Origin: Delphinus delphis
Lineage: Eukaryota > Chordata > Mammalia > Artiodactyla > Delphinidae
Assembly: GCF_949987515.2 (NCBI RefSeq)
Contig: NC_082684.1
Span: 154,184,044 to 154,248,043 of the forward strand
Length of the DNA stretch: 64,000 nt
Direction of reading: 5' to 3'
Part shown: one piece after another, positions 37,347 through 48,014 of the stretch
How positions within the stretch are numbered: position 1 is the first letter of the stretch
Layout: each line of letters starts with the position of its first letter
The notes under the pieces: generated by a model
The model's input: only the letters and a program-made list of their open reading frames with translations
The model's database searches: none
Told to the model about the DNA's origin: nothing
Position numbers and translations under genes: made by a program

Positions 37347-38656
37347 CTCTGGCCTAGCTTTTAAACTTGATTGCTGGGACCTATCAGAGGATTGATCAGG
37401 GCTAACTACTGCTGAATTCTAAAAAAATTATGTAGTAAACTAGCCAAGCCCCAAAGAGAGACTGACCCTAAGGCCACTGTGTCTGTTAACAGGGTCCGCA
37501 GGTGGCCAAGGACCTCACTGGAACCACTGGGACGTGGGTGTGAAACGGTCTTGTGGGGACTTTACACAAGCGCATCCATTCACCAGGTTTTTGTGAGCTT
37601 CCCCGTCCTATTCTGATCACTGGCAACAAAACCAGGCACAAATTCAGGCAGGTGATACAGTCATGGCAAGGTTGCCCTCAAGGGCTGAAAGCACTGGGGG
37701 AACTCAAGAGAGTCCATTAGGTCTAGGGGCTATATTTTATACAGCGACAGATATCCCTACATGTAACCTGGGCTTGGTTTCTTCTTAGACCAAATCTACC
37801 ATCTGCGGGACCTGTGGTCTGTGCCGACTTAAATGCACAGTGAGCGCTCACTTGTCTAGGGGTAGTGTTCCAGCAGCCTCCACTCTCCGAGGCAGCGGCC
37901 CTGGCACTAAGAAGGGCCTCTGGGCATCGAGCTTGCTGAGCTGACTCCTGGGAAGATCTCACTGGGCCTTCCTTAACCTTCCCTACCTGGAAATAACCTC
38001 TGCTGCAGCTGAACACCCTCAACGGTTCTATTCAAGGGCTCTATGGCGAGTAGGCGCTCAATAAATAAAGTTTAGTCGATGGATAGAAGTTGACTTAAAT
38101 TTGTTAGCTGATTTCCCAGCCCGAGGGAGTAAAGGCAGCAAACCTAAAAGGAACTGGGAAATCAGAGGCTGACCCAGTGAGTAGCGTGGTGAGAAATGGC
38201 ACCAAGAAGAGAGAACGGTCAGGCAGTGCAGAACTCAGTGTGTGTTCACCCGCGTGCGTTCACTGGGTATCTGCGACGTGCTCGGCGTTGTATTCTAACA
38301 GCATGATACAAAGGACAGACGTTAACAATGGGGGGGTCCTGAGTCATTTAGAAATTAATTATACTTGCCATCCTTGAAGCAAACTTTGGATTAACCGTTA
38401 ATCATTTTGGATTGTTGGATATTTTGATTTCTGTACTTATCGGTTCCCAGAAAGAATACGAGTGATCCAGAGTTCACTGCGCTAACTGAGCAAATTCTCT
38501 CTCTCAGTGTGCGTGTTAGGGATGTGTAAATAGAATTGCTGATACCTTCCCCTTTCATCCTACAGCAACAAAAGAGGTGACAACAGATAAAGAGTTCTAC
38601 CTTGGTAATTCAGTCTTATATCTGGGGCTGGAAGGTGAGTTTAAAAGAAGTGACCC

Positions 38657-38860
38657 GGGCTTCCCTGGTAGCGCAGTGGTTGAGAGTCCGCCTGCCGATG
38701 CAGGGGACACGGGTTCATGCCCCGGTCCGGGAAGATCCCACATGCCGCAGAGCGGCTGGGCCCGTGAGCCATGGCCGCTGAGCCTGCACGTCCAGAGCCT
38801 GTGCTCCGCAACGGGAGATGCCACAACAGTGAGAGGTCCGCGTATGGCAAAAAAAAAAAA
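38657..38860 (+). mobile_element. CHR-type SINE (copy 6), adjacent to an L1 tail
   Basis: A plus-strand copy flanked by AAAAGAAGTGACCC at 38643-38656 and 38861-38874. The same 14-mer occurs a third time after the neighbouring L1 fragment (39040-39053), so the two elements used one target site. Confidence 0.95.
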
Positions 38861-38874
38861 AAAAGAAGTGACCC

Positions 38875-39039
38875 TACGTGGGATAGGGAGAGTGGGAGGG
38901 AGGGAGGGAGACGCAAGAGGGAAGAGATATGGGGACATATGTATACATATAACTGATTCACTTTGTTATAAAGCAGAAACTAACACATCATTGTAAAGCA
39001 ATTATACTCCAATAAAGATGTTTAAAAAAGAAAAAAGAA
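38875..39039 (+). mobile_element. 5'-truncated L1 3' end
   Basis: About 165 bp ending in AATTATACTCCAATAAAGAT and an A-rich tail. It contains GATTCACTTTGTTATAAAGC, a hallmark of the cetartiodactyl L1 3' terminus. It is followed by AAAAGAAGTGACCC (39040-39053), the third copy of a duplicated target. Confidence 0.88.
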
Positions 39040-40479
39040 AAAAGAAGTGACCCTTATTTATGTGGGGTTTTCGTGTTCTTTACAAAGGACGACGTCTCTG
39101 GGCTCACCCTGCAGGGGAGGGTTCCTCGTCGCCTGCCTACCCTGTAAACAGTCAGATGGAAAGAATAAATATTATGGGCCAAGCTGGGGCCGTACACCAT
39201 GGCTTGGCTGCTGGCTGGAGCTCACTCCCCAGCATCCCCGATGGCCTTCGAGAGGGGCTGCCCCACCCCCTCCTCGGCCACCATCTCCCTTTAACTTCTC
39301 ATCAGTGGGATCCACTCGCCACTCAGGCTGGGCGCCCACCTTGCACTGTTTGATTTCAGAACGTAAAGCATGAAGGTGACAGATCTCAAGAAAAGCAAGT
39401 CTAAATAAGGACACAGGCAAAGCGCCCAGGACGGGGTCCTGGCCCGCAGGAGACTCTGGATTTGAATCTCTGCACTTTCCACGCCTGTCCCTACGGTCGT
39501 CATATTTCAGGCGTTGCAAGCGTTCCTTCCTGTTTTCCTTCCCGTGATCCCACCAATGCTCCAGGCTTCCCGGATGCTTTTCCGTCCCCTGGAGCAGGCT
39601 GCCGCCTCTCCCCACCCCACAGGCCGTGCAGGAAGACCCCGAGATCTCCAAACCCCTGAGCCCACCCTGAGATACTGACTGCCCTGAAGATGCTACTGGC
39701 TTGTCCGTCCCTCCCACGACTGAGAGCTCAGGACGGGCAGGAAGCACCTGCTATGCCTCTTCTACGTCAAATTTGCCTGAGCAAATAACAACAGCAGTAG
39801 CCTGGTCCCTTTCTTACAGGGTTGCTTCTCAACTGTAACCCCAATTTTTTCTCTAAGACAGATTTTTTTCTGAAATATGAGAAAGTCTTTAACTGCGAAT
39901 ACTGTTGATGGCCTGAAAAGGTAAACGCATTCTGGCTTTGCTGCAATGATCTCATCCTCTTTGGGCGAAATGAAATGTGAAATCTCACAGGGGCTCTCGC
40001 AAGGCGGGAACTGCACGGGCGCGGTGTCACTTGGAGGCTCCAGTCACCCACAGCTTCAGCCCCATATCCCTCAGGATGCCAGGGAAGCCGTTCCCAGGCA
40101 GACCCTCTCCTCCATCCTGCCTCCTGCTGAGGCAGAAGGCCAGCCAGATTTCTCATTTTCTCTTTTCAAAACATAACATACTCTTTTATACCAGTGAATT
40201 TTACACCTATACGTAAGGACCAATGCTATCCTCCAGCCACACGTGACCACCCTGAACTCCACCGGTGCTACCCTATCTGTGCTGTGCACTCAAGGCGCCA
40301 TCACTTTGCCTCCTTCAGATCAAGTGTCACATCCAGAGATCCGTCACATCCCCCCCTGCGCCCAGACCACACGCTCTGGTCTCCACCGAGCCTTCACCCG
40401 ACTGTACGTCTCACTTAGAATTATGTCATCTCCCCAAGAGGACCGTGAAACCCAAATGGGCAGAGGGCAGGGGGTGTTC

Positions 40480-40575
40480 ATTTCTTGACCTGGTACTTGA
40501 TGCCGTGCCTGGCTCCCAGAAGTTGCCGAACACACATTTGTTCAATGGATAAATGGACGGATAAATGGATAACTG
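40480..40575 (+). repeat. L2 LINE 3' end
   Basis: GATGCCGTGCCTGGCTCCCA, then ACACATTTGTTCAATGGATA with ATGGA-type repeats at the end, is L2-like. Confidence 0.5.
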
Positions 40576-40970
40576 GATCGTTGTGCCCAGGGAATTAAAA
40601 CACGCTCATCATGGTATAGTTTGATGTTTCGGGGCTGCTTTTTTGTCACAACAAACAGGAATGTACCTACACAAAGGCTCAAAATAGGCCATCTTTTTAA
40701 ACAAAAAAGCGATGATTCACAAAAGACTTTACTCAAATGTAGAGCAGGGAAGGCGCATCCCTCCCACTAGACAGGGAGCGTTTCCGGGGCAGGAACGCCA
40801 TTTCTATCTTTGTACCACCAGCCTCCAGCTCGCAGGATTGAGAGGAAAGAGGTGCATGTCATGGTACATGTTGCCTGAATGGACTCAAATTCCTATGACC
40901 CCCTTCTTCAGGAATTGTGCCCACGTGGCCACCACCCCGTGAAAACCAGTCCCCCGTGGCTGTGCTTTAC

Positions 40971-41110
40971 CTCTTTAAGGACCAGCACACATTTGCCTGG
41001 TCCCACCGACTGAGGCAGCTCTGCGATCCTCCCCTTGTTGAGGTAGGGGCCCGAGAAACACCTGTGGTTGATGAAAAGCTGAGGACAGCAGTACTTCCCG
41101 TTGACGGTAC
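40971..41110 (-). CDS. SFMBT2: SFMBT2 coding exon e: SLED domain, N-terminal half
   Basis: A 140-nt exon, acceptor TTCCCTGCAG|GTACCG, donor AAAGAG|GTAAAGC. It encodes residues 119-165: [20 protein letters not shown], then [20 protein letters not shown] and VLVLKE. This is the start of the Scm-like embedded domain (SLED, formerly DUF3588), known from SCML2 and SFMBT proteins. SLED of SCML2 has been described as binding DNA; whether SFMBT2 does the same is inference. The exon ends in phase 0, matching exon f. It lies after a 12.9-kb intron (in genomic order), the largest in the window. Confidence 0.92.
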
Positions 41111-41989
41111 CTGCAGGGAAGAGAAACACAGCTGATGCTTTCGGACCGGAGAAACCTGCTTAACTCACTGCGTTGGCAAAACTACCCAGAGGTGCACTGT
41201 GTCTTCATATCAGAACGTTTTACATCCACAGTAATATCTTAGGAATCCTGATTATTTTTTCTACCATATAAATGAACCTTCTGTTTATTATGCAGGATTC
41301 AAAACACACACACAAAACACAGAAAATAAGACAATGACAATTAAGGTATCCTCCAACGTAGCTTAAAGAGAAAAACACCAGTTACACAGCTAAGTTCCCC
41401 TAACCTACCTCAGGAAATCCCGCACCCAACCCCCCAGAAAGAACCCGCTACCCTGAAGCTGGCATTTACCATTCCCACGAGAGTCTAGAAACTTTACCAC
41501 ACAACATATATGTGTATCCACAAGCAATTCAGGATACTTAGGTTATTTTTAAAATACTCCATACAGGTTTTCTGCAACATTTTGTCAGTTCAACATGAGG
41601 TTTCTGAGATCCACCCAAACGGGTGAATGCATACGCAGAAAATTCACTCTTTTCACTTTGTGTAGTGAAATTCACTACACAATTCATTCATTCACAATTC
41701 ACTAATTCATTCACTTTCCACTGTGTGAATATAACACAACTGAATTTTCTATTCTCTTACTGATGGACATTTAGTTGTTTCTACTTTTTAAATATTACCT
41801 ATGGTGCCTTAATGAACACAACTGTGAAAATCCACTCTGCTTACGGACAAGAGATTCTTCCAGGTCTACAACATGGGGTGGAGCCGCTCAGCCACCGGGT
41901 CTGTGTACCCTCTTTTACTAGAAGCGGCCAAGCTCTTCACCACAGGGACCCAAATTACACTCGAATAAGCACTGCCCAGTTCCTGTTTG

Positions 41990-42235
41990 TTTTTTTCAAC
42001 TGAAGTAGTGTTGATTTACAATGTTGTGTTAGTTTCGGGTATACAACACAATGATTCAGTCATACATATATATGTATATATCTATATTCTTTCTCAGATT
42101 CTTTTCCCTTATATGTTATTACCAAATACTGAGTAGAGTTCCCTGTGCTATACAGTAGGGGCTTGTTGGTTATCTATTTGTATATAATAGTGTGTATCCG
42201 TTACTCTTTGCCCCACACCCAGGCCAACCCTAGGT
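41990..42235 (-). mobile_element. L1 3' end, minus orientation
   Basis: On the plus strand it reads as the complement of an L1 terminus: TTGATTTACAATGTTGTGTT, a central AT-rich ATACATATATATG stretch and CCCTGTGCTATACAGTAGGG. It is related to the L1 tail at 38875-39039 but longer and more diverged. Confidence 0.75.
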
Positions 42236-42673
42236 ATGGTCAAGCTTCCTCATTTTGCCAGTCCATGGATGTGAAATGCGCCTCCCAGGGGCTTAACTCT
42301 GCATCTTCCTCATTAGCCTTCCTACCTATAAAGCAAAAGGGCAACGTGCTGATCTCATTGTGTCTCAAGCTGCCACGGGGAAAAAGCAGAACAACTAAAT
42401 GGTGAGGTATCGCTGTCATCACTGGGACGCGTCCTGATGTCGACACACACGGACTGCGGTCACACAGCCAGCTGAGGCTCATCTTCTCCTGCCACTGTTC
42501 CAAGTCAAGCTGCACTAACAGCATGAAAACTTTCTTTCTGTATAAAAACTTGTTATTCATTTGGGATGGTGATTTGACAGTCTGGGAAGCTTTGTTCTCA
42601 CAGGACTTCAACTGAGAACCAACGGGTAACGAGGGAGACATGTTACTTTTCTGGGTATAAAACAGAAGGAGTA

Positions 42674-42880
42674 GGGGCTTCCCTGGTGGCACAGTGGTTG
42701 AGAGTCCGCCTGCCGATACAGGGGACACGGGTTCGTGTCCCGGTCCGGGAAGATCCCACATGCCGCGGAGCGGCTGGGCCCGTGAGCCATGGCCGCTGAG
42801 CCTGCGTGTCCGGAGCCTGTGCTCCACAACGGGAGAGGCCACAACAGTGAGAGGCCCACATACCGGAAAAAAAAAAAAAA
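42674..42880 (+). mobile_element. CHR-type SINE (copy 7)
   Basis: A plus-strand copy with an 18-base A tail. The flanks AAGGAGTA (left) and AAGGAGTT (right) form a short or decayed target-site duplication. It lies in the intron between exons d and e. Confidence 0.93.
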
Positions 42881-43766
42881 AAAAGGAGTTACATAACAAT
42901 TACCAACTCTGAAAGATGACATGGTTCCTTTAAAACCATTCTGAAGTTTGAATTTTATACAACAGGAAAAAAAAAATGTCCATAGCTGCATTTACATGGA
43001 AATTTGGGGATAGGATTACTCTGCCCAGACCTTTAGGAAAAAACAACCTTAGTAAGTCTACTCACAAAACTGCTCTCTTTCCTACAAAGAAACCTTTGCC
43101 TAATAGGATTCTTCCACGGTATATAGGTTTTAATGCTGGAATTCAGAACAGGCTTCGTTTTGGCTGGAAAATAGAATTCTTAATCAAATATATGACTTAA
43201 TGTACAAAGATGTCTATAATCAGATTTGTGGTCAAAGGGTAATTCACATCTGTGTTTTTAAAGGTTATTGTAAGACGCAGGACTTTATACATTAAAACAC
43301 ATATACTGTTCCCAACCAGCTATTCAAACAGAGGGTTTTAGGGAACAATTCAAAAGCTCACAGGGACTTAAGGATTAACCACTAGTGTAAACATGCAAGT
43401 GCAACTGGCATAAAATGTCCAAAAAGAAATGCCTGATAACGATATTTTCAACTCCTTCTTTTTCCACATGATTATTCATGATACACAGTCCTAACCGGGC
43501 TCGTAATTTCCAAGTAACACACAGACCCTTTTCCTCAGACCAAGGGAAGCGTCTAGAGCTACTGACCAAGAAGCAGAAAAGAAGAGGCCCCAGGAATTTA
43601 GCTTAGAATTTTTTTTTTAAAGAGTAGGTATCTGTAAATAAGCAGCAAGAAAAAAAGCCAGTTGGCTCAAAGTTGAGTATTCTCACGTTGACCTAAAAAT
43701 ATATCCATGTCTCCAGTCACAGCGACATACTGGGACGCGTCAGGGCATCCTAAGTAGCTCGTTTAC

Positions 43767-43837
43767 CTGTGGTGTCCAGGTGAGGGAATAAACAAAGGTC
43801 GTGAGGTATTTTCTCAACAGGCACTGTGGACGATGAT
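43767..43837 (-). CDS. SFMBT2: SFMBT2 coding exon d: linker to SLED domain
   Basis: A 71-nt exon, acceptor TTTATCCACAG|ATCATC, donor ACCACAG|GTAAAC. It encodes residues 95-119, including [20 protein letters not shown]. The C-terminal half ([15 protein letters not shown]) leads into the SLED domain that starts in the next exon, with the Gly codon split one base / two bases. Without exons c and d the frame between exons b and e would not be held, which supports both. Confidence 0.88.
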
Positions 43838-44515
43838 CTGTGGATAAAGAAAAAACTCCCATGGGTTTCACGCTTTAGAAGAAACTGGTACCTTCCAAAG
43901 TCTTTTCATAACTTAAAGCAACTATTAGAGAAATCTAAGCTAAGAATGTGGTCAGATACAACGTGTGCATGTACAACAACAGGTAAGATCTTTGCGGGCA
44001 AGTCTTGCAATAATTCCAAGAAGCCTATGGGTCTCCAGCCCCTGGAGGGGTCATCACTGATACTGAGATTCCTCTAGGTCACTCCTGGGCTTGTCGCTTG
44101 TTACTGAATTATAATAATGTCCTTAATTATATTTAGGACACGTAGAAAGTCAGCTTGCATTGACTTTAATTAAAGTCAGACTTCTCATCAATGACTTTCT
44201 GCTGACTTTTGACTTCTGGCGTTCATGCTTGTGTGGGCCACGGCCGCACTGAAAACAAAATCTCCAAAGAAAATCTAAGAAGTGATGATTCTTAAAATGT
44301 GAAGTAGGTTTATGAGTCTATGACAGAAGTCTGTGCTGTTGTTCAGTAAAAAGTTGCTGAACAAATATAAAAACTGTCACCTTAGGGGAAAAGAGGCAAC
44401 TTGGCTTTCCCGGGGATGTACAGGTTGGCTGTGTAGAAACTGCAGAGCTGGAAAACTACATAAACTCCAAGTAAACGGTAACGAGAGATCTTAGTGGGGT
44501 CATCTATGGTGCTGG

Positions 44516-44700
44516 TTCCCAAAGTGGGGTCCCCCAGCTGTCAGATCAGCATCACCTGGGAACCTGTTACACCTGGAGATGCTCAGGCCCCACCACAGAC
44601 ATCCTGAGTCAGAAATTCTGCAGACGGGGCCCAGCAACTTGTGTTTTAACGAGCTGTCTAGTGACAGATGCGAGTAAAGGGTGAAAACCACTGATCCACC
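44516..44700. mobile_element. MER5-like (hAT-Charlie) element
   Basis: TGGTTCCCAAAGTGGGGTCC at the left and GTGAAAACCACTGAT at the right, with the internal CAGCATCACCTGGGAACCTG block typical of MER5-type non-autonomous hAT elements. Confidence 0.6.
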
Positions 44701-45149
44701 GACTGCAAATTGAGGAGTCATGAATTCAGATTTGGCCTCCATGACGTGACTGTTAGTTTAGTTTTTCCTCTCTATTTCAATGTTATCCAGATAAAACTGG
44801 AGTGAGATGATTAACCTGAAACACTGTTAGAAATGTAAAAAGAATACCCAGAAAACTGTTATTTGCATCAAATAACCATGCAGTTATTATTCAATTTCAT
44901 TTTATTTAAGTTTCAATTCAGGTACATGAAAAAAAAAATGCTGTTTTCAATTCCCTTTCCAACAGTCTACTAAGAAAACATAATGACTTGGTAAGGGATG
45001 TGCATCGTAGTATATTCCAGACTTTTTCCAACATATAAGAATGTTACCAACAGTGACGATTTTCCAAAAAATATACAGCTGGCCTGTCCACAGGCTGTCA
45101 AACACCCTCCTTCCTCATAAAATTACAATAGAAACGTGGCATAACCTAC

Positions 45150-45275
45150 ATTTATTCAGCAACGGAGGGCCCACACATTTTCACGTAGAATCTAATTTAA
45201 TCTTCCGAAAACACCTGAGAAATGGGTATTTTATAGAGGAGGGCATTGAGATGAGGAGAAATAAAACAACCGGCT
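45150..45275 (+). mobile_element. MIR SINE fragment
   Basis: CATTTATTCAGCAACGGAG, ATCTAATTTAATCTTCCGAA and GGGTATTTTATAGAGGAGGG follow the MIR core. Confidence 0.55.
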
Positions 45276-45644
45276 CCAGCTCACTGGGCTGGGAGCGGGC
45301 AGAGCCAAGGGCTGGACGGGCAGCTCTGTAGGGCCCCTGGGGGCATTAAGAACCATGGGTACAGAGTGCCTTTACCAGCAATGCTGGACACTGGGCATCC
45401 TTCAGGTCGGCTGAGCTGGGAGGAAAGTAAGAAGTTACGATCTGGAGAAGAAACTGCTTTAGAAGCAAGACCTGTGTCCTGCACATAATAGATGCACAAT
45501 AAATAACAGGCGCTACGTGTTACTGTCCCCTCTACTACTGTGCTAGGTGTTGACTAGCTCCCTAACGAAAACAGCCCTGTTTCCCATCCTCTTGAAAGAC
45601 ACTTCAGAGTTTACCACGGAGCTTTTGTGAAAAAATAAACTTAC

Positions 45645-45687
45645 TGTTTTTCTGGTTGCACAACTGCAATCTTTCTCTTCTTTTGTG
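45645..45687 (-). CDS. SFMBT2: SFMBT2 coding exon c: short basic linker microexon
   Basis: A 43-nt exon between TTTTACAG|CACAAAAG and AAAACA|GTAAGT. It encodes residues 81-95, SQKKRKIAVVQPEKQ, with split codons at both ends that fit exon b (T+CA gives Ser) and exon d (CA+A gives Gln). The KKRK cluster lies between MBT4 and the SLED domain and resembles a monopartite nuclear localisation signal. It is too short to be found as an open reading frame. The phase match on both sides and the strong splice sites are the main support. Confidence 0.88.
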
Positions 45688-46517
45688 CTGTAAAACAGGC
45701 AAAAAGGGAAAAAAAGAAAAGCAGCTTTGATAGCTAGCTAGGAAGAAGCATTTTTTAAAATGGCTCGGTAGGTATAGAACTGTCTGTTTTAAAGTAACAA
45801 TTTAAAAACTGAAAAGTTATTTCCTTCAGGCCACAATTTTATCTTAATTTCTTCTAGCATAAAATAGACTTTGACTTTTCAGAAATGAACTCTAAATAGG
45901 ATTTAGTACATCTAACTTTATCACTACACTGGCTACTTTATTCTAAAATGTGCTTCTAATAAAAAGAAAGAGAGCACACACATCAGACCTCCCAGGAACA
46001 CAGCGGTAAGATGGATTGGTATAAGCGTGATGACCCAGATGACTTTTTTCCCCGCAGAAAATGTGATAAGTCAAAACATTTTACCATAGCAGCGTGCTCC
46101 CAAATTAGGATTAGAGGCGTATTTAGAAACGACAATGTTTTATCATTAAAAGGAGGGTTGGTGCCTAGCAAACATATACGTCTGTCAAATAGTGACATAA
46201 ACCAGCCAATAATCAACTTGGGGTTAAGAACATTTCCAGTTTATATTTATAACTGGTTAGAGTCACCTTCACAAAGACAGACCAGAGTTTCTGGCATATA
46301 TAAATCTGGGCATAGATAAGCCTGCGTCTTCCAACATGAGCAAAAATTAATTCTAACAGAACTTCTAAAGCTGTCAGAGTTTGGCAGATTCATTTAGACT
46401 TTGCCTCTTCAAAGTAAAATGTATGTGTGAGAAATAAGACGAAAACAAAAATAAATAAGAGAAATAGTGACTCAAATTTCATCTATTCTTGATTTTATTT
46501 AGTACCCAATGCCAGTA

Positions 46518-46977
46518 CAGGCAGACCTCAGAGATATGGTGGGTTCAGTTCCGGACCACCCCAACAGAGTCAATATCACAATAAAAGAGTCACAGGAACG
46601 TTTTCGTTTCCCAGTGAATATAAAAGTTACATTTACGCTATACTGTAGTCTACTAAGTGTGTAATAGCATTATGTCTAAAAAAACAACGTACGTACCTTA
46701 ATTAAAAAAATACTTTATTGCTAAAAAATGCTAACTATCATCTGAGGTTCAGTGAGTCGTAGTAGTAACATCAAAGGTCACTGATCACAGATCACCAAAA
46801 CAAATACAATAACACAGAAAAAGTGAGAAATATTGCAAGAATTACCAAAATGCGACACAGAGACACGAAGTGAACAAATGCTGTCGGAAAAGGGGCGTCA
46901 TAGCCTTGCTCGATGCAGGGTTGCCTCAAACCTTCAATTTGTAAAAAACGCAGTATCTGTGACAAGAGGTCTGCCTG
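46518..46977. mobile_element. Tigger (pogo/mariner) non-autonomous element, 460 bp
   Basis: A complete MITE-like element. Perfect 12-bp terminal inverted repeats, CAGGCAGACCTC (46518-46529) and GAGGTCTGCCTG (46966-46977), are bounded by TA duplications (46516-46517, 46978-46979). Both ends resemble Tigger1-type termini (e.g. CAGTATCTGTGACAAGAGG at the right), with the transposase region deleted. Confidence 0.88.
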
Positions 46978-47973
46978 TAATTACTACGAAAAAGTATGAA
47001 TTCTGTGATCTCTAAAGTGAAAAATGAGTGTAGACTCACTTGCCTAACTCAGTCTTTGCTAATTAGGTTGAGATGCCTGACGTGCGTGATGTTTTGATGA
47101 GAAGCCACACACGACAGACCGGGAAGCGAAGCGCGAAACAGAAAGGAAACATCATTATGTTCATCTTAACCCTGTGGGATTTCATCCAGAAAAACTCAAA
47201 ACTCAGAATGCTCGTCGCCTCCCAAATCCATGCGAAGGAAGGAGGACGAGGATCAGGGCATAGATTTCTGTCTGAGGCACAACCAGGCACAGGGGATCCG
47301 GCCCAAACCCGGAGAACCCGGGGAGAACCTGCCCAGTGGCTGTGGAGACTGAGGGCCAAGGAACCGCGTCATTTTAAGTGAGAATAAAAGAAAAAGAAAA
47401 AGAATGCCCTTGAGACTGAAATAATTATTCTAAGCTCAAAGTTTTAGAAATATTTTAAAGTGAGGGGCAGTGATGTCACTGTTATTGGATCAGATTCAGT
47501 GTGCAGTATGGGGTACAGAAGAATCCCTTAAAATCCACCTCTGTCTATAACCTGGGCCCCCTACTTTGATTCACACGGATAGTGCCCCATCCAACTCGTA
47601 ATGAGTATGTAGTAGGTCTCCTAAGTGTCCTTCAGAATCTGTTGACATCAGGGAACAGGACGCCGACTATGGGATGGAACTCCCTTTATGGCAAAGTTCT
47701 GAGCACCTACGTAAGCGGACCTTATGGTAGGATGCTACAAAGAAGTCAGCTAGCATATCAATTAATAAAGAAAACATTAGAAATATATTTCACAAAAATT
47801 AAAGCCCCTTAACTTTAAGGACTCACATTTTAAAATAATACTTCTGTTATCCATTAGGGGGGAGTAATAAATGCCGAGATGGTTTAGGCTTGAAGATTTT
47901 TAAATGGTTACCATTTTCAGGAAAATGACCTACAATAATATATGTTAAAACACACACTTGTAGGTATTTAAGT

Positions 47974-47974
<1 letters not shown>

Positions 47975-48013
<39 letters not shown>
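47975..48013. repeat. (GT)n microsatellite
   Basis: An uninterrupted run of about 19 GT units in the intron between exons b and c, preceded at 47951-47957 by a CACACAC tract able to pair with it. Confidence 0.97.

Positions 48014-48014
<1 letters not shown>

Larger units (their letters stand above)
28054..40970 (-). other. SFMBT2 intron between exons e and f (12917 bp)
   Basis: The largest intron in the window. It holds a split MIR with an LTR-like insert (30245-30930), a truncated MaLR LTR and L2 (33480-33840), the GATA tract, CHR SINE copies 5 (minus) and 6 (plus), an L1 tail, L2 ends and two related unassigned sequences (36880-36990, 39840-39990). No exon-like sequence was recognised. Confidence 0.8.
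41111..43766 (-). other. SFMBT2 intron between exons d and e (2656 bp)
   Basis: Contains a 25-bp palindrome with CATT-type repeats (41658-41725), an L1 3' end (41990-42235) and CHR SINE copy 7 (42674-42880). Confidence 0.85.
43838..45644 (-). other. SFMBT2 intron between exons c and d (1807 bp)
   Basis: Contains an 18-bp palindrome (44161-44178), a MER5-like element (44516-44700) and a MIR fragment (45150-45275). Confidence 0.85.
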
